Of a DNA stretch of 64,000 nucleotides, positions 55,501 through 64,000 are shown piece after piece. Under the pieces are notes generated by a model. It made no database searches. It was not told where the DNA came from and saw nothing but the letters and a program-made list of their open reading frames with translations. A program made the position numbers and the translations under genes. Within the stretch, counting starts at the first letter, position 1, and each line of letters begins with the position of its first letter. The stretch spans positions 61,001 to 125,000 of the forward strand of contig JBBHKE010001501.1 in the NCBI GenBank assembly GCA_037447655.1, in the 5' to 3' direction. The stretch is from Zygnema cylindricum. Taxonomy: Eukaryota; Streptophyta; Zygnematophyceae; Zygnematales; Zygnemataceae.

Positions 55501-55948
55501 GGTTATGTTATTTATATGATTCTTATGCAACTTCTTTCGAAGGTAATGCTTGTAAAACCTTCCAACCGTTTTCAAACTTCACTTTCAAGGTGTTAGCTTC
55601 CCAATTAATTTGAGGGTTATGTTCAGTTAACCAAGGCTTTCTCAGTATTAGCTCCTCACTACCCAAATTCATTATTTCATACACAACTTTCATTTTATGA
55701 CCCAGGATATCAACTTCTATTGTGTCTGTTTGTAAATCTAATGTGGACTTATTACCATTTGCCACTTGAACATGTAAAGGTTTTTCTCTTATGACTGTAG
55801 GAATTTTATTTTCCTCAACAAACTTATGTGAAATAAAATTATGTGTAGCACCTGAATCTACCATAACTCTCAATGGTTTTCTTTCCACTAAAGACTCAAA
55901 TCTGATCAAATTGTGTATGTTGTCATCGTTACTTAACTCTCCTAACAT
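52504..55948 (-). pseudogene. Gypsy pol remnant (protease, RT, RNase H, integrase)
   Basis: Protease at 55523-55948 has VMVDSGATHNFISHKF. The linker and RT N-terminus at 54812-55483 has [30 protein letters not shown] and [13 protein letters not shown]. The RT core continues in broken frames and contains FIDDILIY near 54700-54715. RNase H at 54032-54328 has TTDASDKGLGAVISQ. Integrase has MDFIVRLP and IVSDRDSKF at 53253-53507, then HPQTDGQTQRMN near 53170-53205, where the usual catalytic Glu of GQTE is Gln. The C-terminal end (IHLVIHISKLKPA, 52504-52716) could lead into a damaged chromodomain, but this is weak. Several frameshifts and stops separate the parts, so no intact polyprotein exists. 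Confidence 0.88.
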
Positions 55949-57156
55949 AGGTCTGTTGTTAATAGTTTTATCAGAAGGATTGTTCGAACTATGGAATGTA
56001 CACCGTGAATCGTTATTAGCGTACTGTACGCTATATCAGCACCCTAAAATTTTGACATTGATACCCGAAATACAGTGATTGAATCTAATTTATCTTTGAC
56101 ATTAATTACGATCGTGATTATCTTCCCTAAAACTGGCATTTCTCTTACTACTCTCACCCTTTTAGTCATTAACATCATTTCTGGTGTGAATTAAATTAAT
56201 TAGCTCATCCAATTTTTGATTTGAAACATTTCCATTTTCCTTAACATCCTTCAATTTACTTTTTAACTCAGAAATTGTTTCATCACAACAGCAACATGAT
56301 TATTAAATCTTTTGACCAATTTCACACTACGTTTCTTCAAAACATTCAAAGCATTTTATATTTCATGTTTCCATGCCGAATTTGCCACTATCACAAAAAA
56401 TGAAATCGAGTAAAACAAATATAAAATATAATTTCCCAAATAAATTTGCTGCAGGTTTGAAGTCCTCTAATTGCTCCAATCCAAGAATTCTTCTCCTTAA
56501 CAAATCCTTTGAAAAGATCAAAATATGAGAAATCAATAAGACATTGAAACTAAGTGAGTGCAAATTCAATTCTTCAATTTCCCAAACATTGATGCAAATA
56601 GGTAAGAATTTCCCCACAAATTTTTCAACAGCAAAAATGAAAGCTCTTAAAGGTAAGGTTCAACCATAAATTTTGCAACAACAAAATTGAAAAGTTCTCA
56701 AAGGTAACAATTTAGGGTTTGAAAAGGTTTAAGTCATTTGCGGACTCCTTTGCTCTTGAAGAAGTAAAGTGCTCCACTTTCCTTCTCCAACATTAGCAAA
56801 TTTCCCATTTCCAAGTACATCAGGATCTTTTGTTCTCTAATCCTCACATCCTCACCCTTCATGGCTTCAAGCCCTCCCTCTACACATGAATCATTGCTAG
56901 GAGAAGGCAAGTTTGTTTGGCCTCTAGGTAAGTGCAATGAGTTTCAGCGGTGGCTACACTGCCCACCCTGCCTTAGTCCTTAGGACCTGAGCACGCCCCA
57001 CATCTAACTAGCGGCCGCTGGCAGTGTGATCACTCAGTTTCCCTCAAATCCCCTACCACTTCACATTCGGGTTCTACCGACATAGGTTAGAGCACCCTCA
57101 CCAGTCACGGCAGTCGATATTCGAGTGAGCAAACTTTTCATTGGTTTCTAACCAAA
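55949..57156 (-). pseudogene. Gypsy gag region, decayed
   Basis: This lies between the protease and the primer site, where gag should be. Only short frames remain and no clear capsid or zinc-knuckle motif was recognised. It is interrupted by a MITE fragment at 56001-56112. Confidence 0.5.
56001..56112. mobile_element. MITE fragment inside the gypsy gag region
   Basis: TA then CACCGTGAATCGTTATTAGCG, followed by AATTTTGACATTGATACCCG as in 49323 and 49996. Similarity ends near 56112 without a clear right terminus. It must be younger than the gypsy insertion. Confidence 0.7.
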
Positions 57157-57168
57157 GCTTTGATACCA
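57157..57168 (-). other. Gypsy primer binding site (initiator tRNA-Met 3' end)
   Basis: Two bases inside the 5' LTR the minus strand reads TGGTATCAAAGC, one base different from the TGGTATCAGAGC complement of the initiator tRNA-Met 3' end. Confidence 0.75.
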
Positions 57169-57170
57169 TA

Positions 57171-58119
57171 TGTAATAGGATTTCTAACCTCTCAGAAAAT
57201 CCCATTACTTCAATCAATTTCAACCATACATTCCACACATTGGAAAATACACATCCACATTGGAAAGCACTCACATAAGGATAAACTTTAAATTATAAGA
57301 AGCTTATGTCCACATATCTTTAGCTTGGTCTCTTGCCCTCGTGGCTCAACCGATTTATTAAAGTGTTTTCCTCTACTCTCCACTCTTAATAATTCTATCT
57401 CTTAACTACTAAAACACTAATTAGTTTGTAAGAGATTTCAATGCCAAAATGCCAATTCTCCAATTTGGTTTTAATTGCTCAGAACGAAGATCAATCGGAA
57501 TTTCCACAAATTTTTCCAAAGGAAAAGATGTTTACTCTTCTCTTAGACTTCACTATTTATCCATCATCGCCCTGGACTCGCCATGCCAGAGTCAACGCTC
57601 CGTTGAAAAGGTTTTACCGCCAATCATTCAGCGACTAAATCAATGCAAAAACGTGCGAAATCTCTTACTAACTACGTAGCATTTCTAACCAATCAAACGC
57701 TACGTTTCACTACGTAACATTTACGTGAAAAAATGCGCGCCAAACGAAACGCGACTTCGCACGATCGTGCGTCACAAATTTCGCACGCGAAACTTCCATC
57801 GAAATTCCCTAAGTGAAATTGACGTTTTGTACTAAAAATTGTTCGAAACGAACCACCGGGCATACTAAACGTTTCATTAGAACTTTATGAAACGTGCACG
57901 TGAAATTTCGATATTAATTTGACCCTTAACCCGTTTCAATGATACCCGCTTATTATTTAGACCCCGCGCTGTTGCCTAAATACACCCATCGCTATAACTT
58001 TTGATATATAACTCCAAATCGCGTGATTCTTTCGCGGACGTCTACCAAATTTAGTTCTCTATAATCATAACACCTAAATACCCCTTTTTGAACAAGTTCG
58101 ATCCGCTATTACTGTTACA
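57171..58119 (-). repeat. Gypsy 5' LTR
   Basis: 949 bp, the partner of 51388-52362. It ends ACTGTTACA on the plus strand. Confidence 0.9.
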
Positions 58120-59400
58120 GTACTCCACGCAAAAAAATTGAAAAAACTTCCGACACGTGCGAAAACATCTGCCTATTCCCTCACCTTTTTGGACTATATT
58201 TAAAACTACCTCGCGAGTTGATTTGATGTAATGTTTGAACATGTGATGGAAGGACATAAAAATGGGTTGACATGCGCTAAACGACAAATTGCATCGCGCT
58301 AGACGACATACTACTGTACGTAAAAAGTTTCACGGTAATGCAACATGTACGGTGATAATTTCTAATTTTTGGTACGGCTGTGTATTTTCTCGTTTTTTTC
58401 TAAGTTATGGAGGAAAACGACACGAAATAACTGTAACTTTTGCACATGCGAAAGTACCCTCAGGGCACTTTCCCATGTAATCGAAACTTTAATCTTGTAA
58501 CTTTGTTTCTTGCGAAGATTCTCTGTACAGCTTTCAGAGCATTCCGATGTAAGCGCAAATAACTTGTTACTTCAAAAAGTGACTAGCGTAGACATGTACA
58601 AAACATGTGACACATAAACGGAACACAAAATGTTGCGAAACTTCCACTCAGCTTGAATTTCAGACGTCCACCCGCACGCTGAACAGTTTCTATCACTTCA
58701 CAATGTCTGTACGCAACATTGTCGACGTGGAGGCATTGCAAATATTTAAGGTTTGTGATATTATGACATCACGCATGTCACGTTTTTTTGTTTTTTAGAT
58801 TTATTTTTCTCCCCCCCTCCATTTGGGATCCAAAAGTTTCACCCTTTTTCTTTTTTTTGTTTGTTTGTTTGTTTTTTTTTTTCTTAGTGTTTCTACGGTT
58901 ATTTTTTCATGAAGTACCCAATTTTTTTTGAATAAACTCTAAAAAATCCTAGTTCTGCTATACCCTAAATTTTTTCATAAAAATCTTGAAAAGAATTTGT
59001 AATAATGTTTGGAAAAGCCTATGGAACTTTAAATTTTTAAAAACAAATCTATGGCATCTCCGAAACCCTAAAATTCTAAAAAAAAACAATTAGATGATAT
59101 TTATGAAATCCTTGGAAAGTTTTCCGAGACTCTTAAAATTTTGAAGGACTCCAACTTTTTATCTATCCTAAAACAAATATCAGAGGCTAACTTTTAAATC
59201 AAAAATTAACTACAAAAAAATCAAAGTTTTATCTTGTGGAGTATCTTCGTTATAGGTTTTGCTTATCTTAACTTTTAGGAAATTTCTACTTTTTTAGATT
59301 CTATTTTTCAGATTGTATTCTGATTTCATAAATTTTCATTCTTCCGATACTTTTGTTTGTGGGTCTTTTACAATTAGTCTAAACTTTCCAAATTTCTGAT
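58120..59400. repeat. Dispersed repeat region (58120-58530) and unassigned AT-rich sequence
   Basis: Blocks at 58120-58520 (GTACTCCACGC; ACGTGCGAAAACATCTGCCTATTC; AGGGCACTTTCCCATGTAA) recur in 61880-62620 (CTAAGGGCACTTTCCC; GTCTGCCTATTCGTTCAC). GACAAATTG and the GTACGGTGGTAATTTC-type phrase also recur at 63900-63980. The element type is unknown. 58800-59400 is AT-rich with nothing recognised. Confidence 0.45.
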
Positions 59401-59419
59401 CAATTGCTCTATTTCTTTA

Positions 59420-59887
59420 TTGATTTTTGTTTTTTTCTCATCTTGTTTATTCCCGCATTTTGCCTTTGTCAAATATTCCCCCATTTTGATTCTCATACAG
59501 ATGTTCCTCGATTTCCCCCTTCTCTTTTTTTCCTTCCCCGACCTCCCCTCCCTCCCCTCCCTCCCCTCCCTCCCCCTCCTTTTTTCCCCTCTTTTCCACC
59601 TGCCCATAGATTCGGGCAGCGAAAAAATTATGTTGATAGGTTTCTTCCCCGAGCAGCTCTCGAAAGCTCGATTCCATTTTTCCGAAGTTTTAATGATGAC
59701 TAATTATTTAAATCGAACTTTGATTCTACCTCCTGTCAGAATGAACGAGTTAGAACTATGTGAGCTCTCTAGTGCATTTTATGTTGGAGGCAAAATCAAA
59801 ATCTTAGTTCAAAGTCTTTACAATTGTTGGGAATCGGTTTTATTCATCGAGTGTATTATATTAGAGGTACAAGCAGATTCTCGATAG
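59420..59887 (+). CDS. Possible partial exon, weak O-fucosyltransferase-like motif
   Basis: A 155-codon open frame. The first 60 codons overlap a pyrimidine tract that looks more like the 3' end of an intron (CTCCCTCCCC..., then CCCATAG near 59609). The part from about 59610 is less biased and includes YLNRTLILPPVRMNE, which resembles the NRTL(V/I)LPP segment of GDP-fucose O-fucosyltransferase-type glycosyltransferases. A donor-like GAG-GTACAA occurs near 59866. No partner exons were found, so this may be a gene fragment or chance. Confidence 0.25.
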   Translation: MIFVFFSSCLFPHFAFVKYSPILILIQMFLDFPLLFFSFPDLPSLPSLPSLPLLFSPLFHLPIDSGSEKIMLIGFFPEQLSKARFHFSEVLMMTNYLNRTLILPPVRMNELELCELSSAFYVGGKIKILVQSLYNCWESVLFIECIILEVQADSR

Positions 59888-60294
59888 AGATTTGGATTAG
59901 TTTTCTGCCTCTCACCTTATTTGGCTTCCGATCTTTCTCCTTTTTTTTTTTAATCTGGCCACTTCATAATTCTTTTTTTTCACCTTTCAAATCAGTTTCC
60001 TAACCTTATGTAGTAATGACGAATAGGTCACTTTTTATCTCACGTATTAAAATAAATTGAGAAAGATGTTGGAAATTTGACATTTCGACATGCAATAATC
60101 AATTAAGTTTTTGACATTGAATGATGTTTATTTCTCTTTTCTGATTTTGGCCTTCGGCACAAAATATGTGAACAATGTTTTTTGACATAGAAATGAAAGA
60201 GATATACTTACTCTTTTTTTCACTTAACCTACAAATCTATGGTCTTACTGCCCAATGAGAGAAATGAACGGGGTTTTTGAAGATGCAGAATCTT

Positions 60295-60393
60295 CGCTAA
60301 ACCATAATATTCGTCTCAAACCCTAATATTCGTCGCTTAACCCTGATATTCGTCACTTAACCCTATTATTCGTCACTTAACCCCGATATTCGT
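60295..60393. repeat. 20-bp tandem array
   Basis: Five units of the type CACTTAACCCTGATATTCGT, with small variants. It is non-coding. Confidence 0.85.
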
Positions 60394-61152
60394 TGAACCC
60401 GGATATGCACTTAGGAGTGTTGTAACTTTGGCTACAACTAAACGGGAGTTGACCGACGAATGTCAGGATGTCGTGAAAGAAGGAAAATCTAATCCGTAGT
60501 TGTTCAATTCGCATATTACGTATCCGCAACCCAAAAAGTACAATCGGACGGTCAGGATAGCGTCCGCAAAATAATAATTCTGAAACGCTCACATTTGAAA
60601 CATTTGGGGAAATTTCACTGTCGAAGATTCAACCTAAGAGCAAATCGTACAATTCGTACCCTTGTTTGGGTAAGTTCACGCACAGGTTTCCCCAAAAACT
60701 GTACGTAAATTTAGTAATTTAGTAAAGCCAGACTTCCATTAGGCGTATCAGTAAATGTACGGATACTTTTACTGATGGTCGTGTATGGCCGTGTCTTCCG
60801 TTATGTCGCGTCAGTAAACCAATTTTTATTTGCGTAGCTTATTCTGGTTGGTACCACGGTATGTGAATGTTAGTATGCAGAAAATCTACAAAGAATCTTC
60901 GAACGCAAAGCCTGAACGTAATATTTGAAGTTCTCTACCAGCGCAAATTTGAATAAAAATATGTACGGGCGGACGAAACTTAAGATTTGTAAAAGTGTAC
61001 GCAAATGTCAAATTTATACAACAAGGTCAGCGGATGGCAAAAGGAGAGGCAAAGAAGATCCTCCGTCAAAGATTTTCTCGCGGCTTTCGGTGAACTCTCA
61101 TCCACCCTAGCCGAAGGCACATGGCCATAGTTCAAAAGTAGGCGTTTTTAAT
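60394..61152. other. Unassigned intergenic sequence
   Basis: No gene was recognised. ACTTCCATTAGGCGTATCAG at about 60732 resembles the end of the Harbinger-type MITE at 15333 and may be a relic. Confidence 0.35.
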
Positions 61153-61400
61153 AGTGTTGTGTATCGGTCAAAAAATTATCGCGATAACAATGATACCGAT
61201 AGTTATCGGTTATCGAATAGTCTTAGGTTCCGATATATCGGTCTGAGACCAACAAATTCCATATCGGCGATAACTTAACAAATATAGTATGCATGCAATA
61301 GTACTATATAACATACTGTATTATATTGTTGACTTTATATAGCGTGACATGCCACGTATAAGAATCTGTTCCGTCTCTGTTTAACTATGATTTAGTAAAC
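61153..61400. repeat. Dispersed repeat, left end AGTGTTGTGTATCGG
   Basis: Partner copy of 3612-3973, with the left end present here. Contains several TATCGGT/ATCGCGATAA motifs that form small dyads. Probably hAT-like. Confidence 0.5.
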
Positions 61401-62624
61401 AGACAGCGCAGCACATAAACGTTGACAAATTTAAAAGAATACTTTATAGTTCTAAAACTATAGTACCGTACGTAAACTTTTGCAAAGGACACATGAATGA
61501 AACCTTTACGAATTCGTTCCCATACATGCTTGTCATTTTCCTATGCACGTGTGCGTGACGAGCAAGGAAAAATATAGCGTGTGCTCTTTTTTCCTACAAA
61601 AAAAATCGAAAACGTTTGACGCGTGTAATAATGTTTTCCTATTTGTCAATCGGCTATTACTTTTAATATAATCACTTTGCGATTCGCTTTAATTAGAAGT
61701 GTGGAGATGAGTTGGCGTGACGTGGAAGTGGGTCGAAAAGATAATGATGCCAGATTAGACTACGTTCAAAGTTTCAAGAGGATGCAAAATGTACTTTGGT
61801 TCTTGCCCAATTTCTCGTACGGCGTAAGATTTTCTCGTTGCAAGTCTCATTTTATGCGAAAACGACGGAAAAAAACCCTTGCTTTACACATGCGCACACC
61901 GCCTAAGGGCACTTTCCCATGTAACCAAAACTTAATCATGTTACTTTGCTTTTTAGCGAATGGTGTAATTTGTGACGGTTATAAACGCCTACAATTGATG
62001 GCTTTTAGAAAATAACGACTGTTGTAGGCGTTTACCGTAGTTTCTTGTGACATTATAGAAGTTTAGGGTTTGTGACGATTTGACGTCACTCTCACTTATG
62101 ATAGCGTCGACATCACTAATTCCAAAACTATTCACCATGGTTTCTCTATTTTGTTTTTTTTCCTTTCTCACTCTACTTGCCATCAAAATACGCCCAAAGA
62201 CAATAAAAAACAAAAAAACAATCGTTTTCAGATGTCTTTCATTTGATACCATTATTGCCGTTTTTCATTGCAAGAATTGTGAGAAAAACGCGGTAATGGG
62301 AGAGGGATAGAGAAAGAGGCGCCTTCACGGACTTCGCTTTTGACGAGATGGCGTCCGTTAGTCGAGACCCCTCCACAGCCCCTGTACAGAAAATAGTGCA
62401 CGGGAAAAAGTACGCACAGGCTGTATACGTGCATTGGGCTTTTTATGGTACTCCGCGCATAAAAGTTTTAAAAAACCCCCGACGCGTGCGACGACGTCTG
62501 CCTATTCGTTCACATAACAAAACTTTAGTTATAAGCTCGCGAGGTGATTAGAGTAGAAGTTTGAAGGTGAGTGGAGGGGCGCGAAAGTGGAAACGCGTTG
62601 AACGACAAACGGTACAGTACAGTA
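61401..62624. repeat. Dispersed repeat of unknown type
   Basis: Related in several blocks to 58120-58520; no transposase or clear ends. The MITE copy C inserted at 62623. Short open frames here show no recognisable protein. Confidence 0.4.
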
Positions 62625-63880
62625 CACTGCGAATCGTTATTAGAGTAAAGAAAAAATTAGAGTAAAAAATGAGAAAAAAACAATTAGAGTTATGAACTCT
62701 AATTTGTGTGATATAACTGTTTCAAAGAGGAATTTTACTCTAATTTATTTAAGTACTCTAATTCGGCACGCTAATATCTCTACTGTAAATAAGGTATTTG
62801 TACATAATCTGACAAAATGTACAGTTTATCGTCACTATGACGTTTGCACTACGCGATTTGTTAAAACGCAGTTACATGATAACGGCCTGTATTAAATCAT
62901 TATTTGTACCTTTTTACTTATAAAAGTACAATTTTGCACGGTCTGGCGTCGTCCGTAATCCACGCTATTTAAAATGAATCTATATTAGACTAATAAAACG
63001 CTAATTAAACCTTACCTTAAATAGAATAATGAAAAATTTAGAATAATTTACTCTATTTAACGTGATAGAGTCGAAATTTAAGGCGACCGAATTAGGGTGA
63101 ACCTCCATCAGGCGAAAAGTGAGGTTCATTATTGGAAAAAATACATTTTTGTACGAATACAGCTCATTTTCGTACATGTCCGTACTGTTTTTTTTTTGAT
63201 AAACATGATTACTGTCGGCGCGTCAAGATTCTCCAAACTTTTGGGCGACAGTGTTGCCCGTTCGATTATGTGTTTTCGAATCGAAAGAACATTCTATCTA
63301 GTGTCTAGCTAGTCTCCTCAGGGAGGAGACAACTGTAGCTAGACACTGGACGTGTAAAATCTTTACGCGTGGAATGGTCACGTGGGATCTAAGATAGAAA
63401 CCCTAAATGTGGCATACGCCACGTGCCTCCGGACATATGCCAATCGCCTTCGGACAGGCGGGAATCAAATCTTAAGGAAAACCACGAGAATTTTTTTGTC
63501 GAAGGATGTGCCGTGACGCCTCCTCCACCATCCGTTGAAATCTGGCATTTGCAGCGCGCCGACGAAACACGAACGACAAAACAACACAAAAAAGACAAAA
63601 AAATAACGTACACACGTAATAAATTTTGCGGTTGGATGTACGGATACGAATTCAGATATTCTGCTATTCGAATCTTTGACATGCTTGCGGTCATAATAGG
63701 AATCTACGTGCATCCAATCGAAAGAATGCAATAACGCGATAGATTCCTTGCTGACACGACCTGATGGAGAAGAGAACGAGAACGAAATATTACTGCCAGT
63801 AAACGTATCCGTACGATTACTGTCGGCGCCCGATGGAAAAAAGGCCTTAGCGTTATTTACTCTAATTACGATTCGCGGTG
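62625..63880 (+). mobile_element. TA-type MITE, copy C, split by a Harbinger MITE
   Basis: TA (62623-62624), CACTGCGAATCGTTATTAG at the left and CTAATTACGATTCGCGGTG before TA (63881-63882) at the right. The 62625-63094 and 63850-63880 parts match copies A and B; 63095-63846 is foreign. Confidence 0.87.
63095..63846. mobile_element. PIF/Harbinger-type MITE, copy 3 (nested)
   Basis: A 752-bp element starting GGGTGAACCTCCATCAGGCG, flanked by TTA (63092-63094 and 63847-63849). MITE copy A shows the empty site (GAATTAGAGTAATTTACTC, near 48068). The body matches 4025-4745. No transposase. Confidence 0.9.
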
Positions 63881-63882
63881 TA

Positions 63883-64000
63883 GGACATCGTGGGGGCGCG
63901 AAAGTAAAAACGCGCTAAATGACAAATTGAACTTTTCAAGTTTCAAAGTGGCGAAAATTGTACGGTGGTAATTTCATTTATTTGGGACAGCTGCGTATTT
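63883..64000. other. Continuation of the dispersed repeat to the window end
   Basis: GGGGCGCGAAAGTAAAAACGC resembles 62577-62600 on the other side of MITE copy C, suggesting a local duplication around the insertion. The sequence runs off the window. Confidence 0.4.

Larger units (their letters stand above)
51388..58119 (-). mobile_element. Full-length Ty3/gypsy LTR retrotransposon, minus strand, non-functional
   Basis: A 6.7-kb element with LTRs 51388-52362 (3') and 57171-58119 (5'), primer site 57157-57168, and polypurine tract 52363-52374. The order PR, RT, RNase H, integrase is the gypsy order. The LTRs begin TGTAATA and end (T/C)TACA on the plus strand and differ by many substitutions and small indels. 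A target duplication is not clear (ctac and gtac at the two sides). The right flank GTACTCCACGC resembles GTACTCCGCGC near 62452, so it inserted into a dispersed repeat. Confidence 0.9.

Noticed and set aside
51383-58124. Perfect target duplication for the gypsy element
   Set aside because: The flanks read cctac and gtact; at best ctac/gtac with one mismatch, so no claim is made.
61989-62434. Short open frames on both strands as small genes
   Set aside because: They lie in a dispersed repeat and show no motif or splice context.

Overview
This is a repeat-rich piece of a nuclear genome from a photosynthetic eukaryote. Two intron-rich genes could be reconstructed by joining exons at consensus splice sites: a 13-exon mitochondrial isobutyryl-CoA dehydrogenase (minus strand, 5.7-13.6 kb) and a 7-exon chloroplast-type Rieske oxygenase of the PAO/TIC55/PTC52 family (plus strand, 18.1-23.0 kb). 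In both, the joined exons give one uninterrupted frame of the length expected for the family. Long repeat-filled introns, a plastid Rieske oxygenase with the CxxC tail, and retrotransposons primed by initiator Met-tRNA suggest a green-lineage alga, possibly a streptophyte (charophyte). The species is inference only.

Layout. 0-5.6 kb: a decayed copia remnant, hAT-like repeats and a Harbinger-type MITE. 5.7-13.6 kb: the dehydrogenase, whose introns carry different satellites (purine tract, GT/GA, CCCT, GACATC hexamers). 13.6-18.1 kb: divergent intergenic region with a 22-bp tandem array, a second Harbinger-type MITE, a hexamer array and a MITE nested in a MITE, ending in the TATA/CCAAT promoter of the oxygenase. 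18.1-23.0 kb: the oxygenase, whose third intron starts inside an 8-bp array in which most units look like a 5' splice site. 24.9-45.6 kb: two tandem copies of a large pogo-like (Tc1/mariner superfamily) DNA transposon. Copy 1 is split by a complete but dead copia retrotransposon (29.5-36.0 kb, target duplication catat). Copy 2 is about 9.1 kb between TA-flanked inverted ends. 45.6-50.5 kb: a cluster of TA-flanked MITEs, including a head-to-head pair forming a 1-kb palindrome and a MITE nested in a MITE. 51.4-58.1 kb: a full-length dead gypsy element on the minus strand. 58.1-64.0 kb: dispersed repeats, a weak candidate exon, and a MITE with a Harbinger MITE nested in it.

Functionally, the two genes belong to different organelles: mitochondrial valine breakdown, and plastid-envelope Rieske oxygenase chemistry (chlorophyll breakdown, import-associated or protochlorophyllide-related; the exact member is not resolved). 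The main new interest is the transposon system. The terminal motif CACCGCCAATCGC is shared by the large pogo-like element and by about 550-bp MITEs that look like its internal-deletion derivatives. Several insertions can be dated relative to each other because uninterrupted paralogues are present in the same window.
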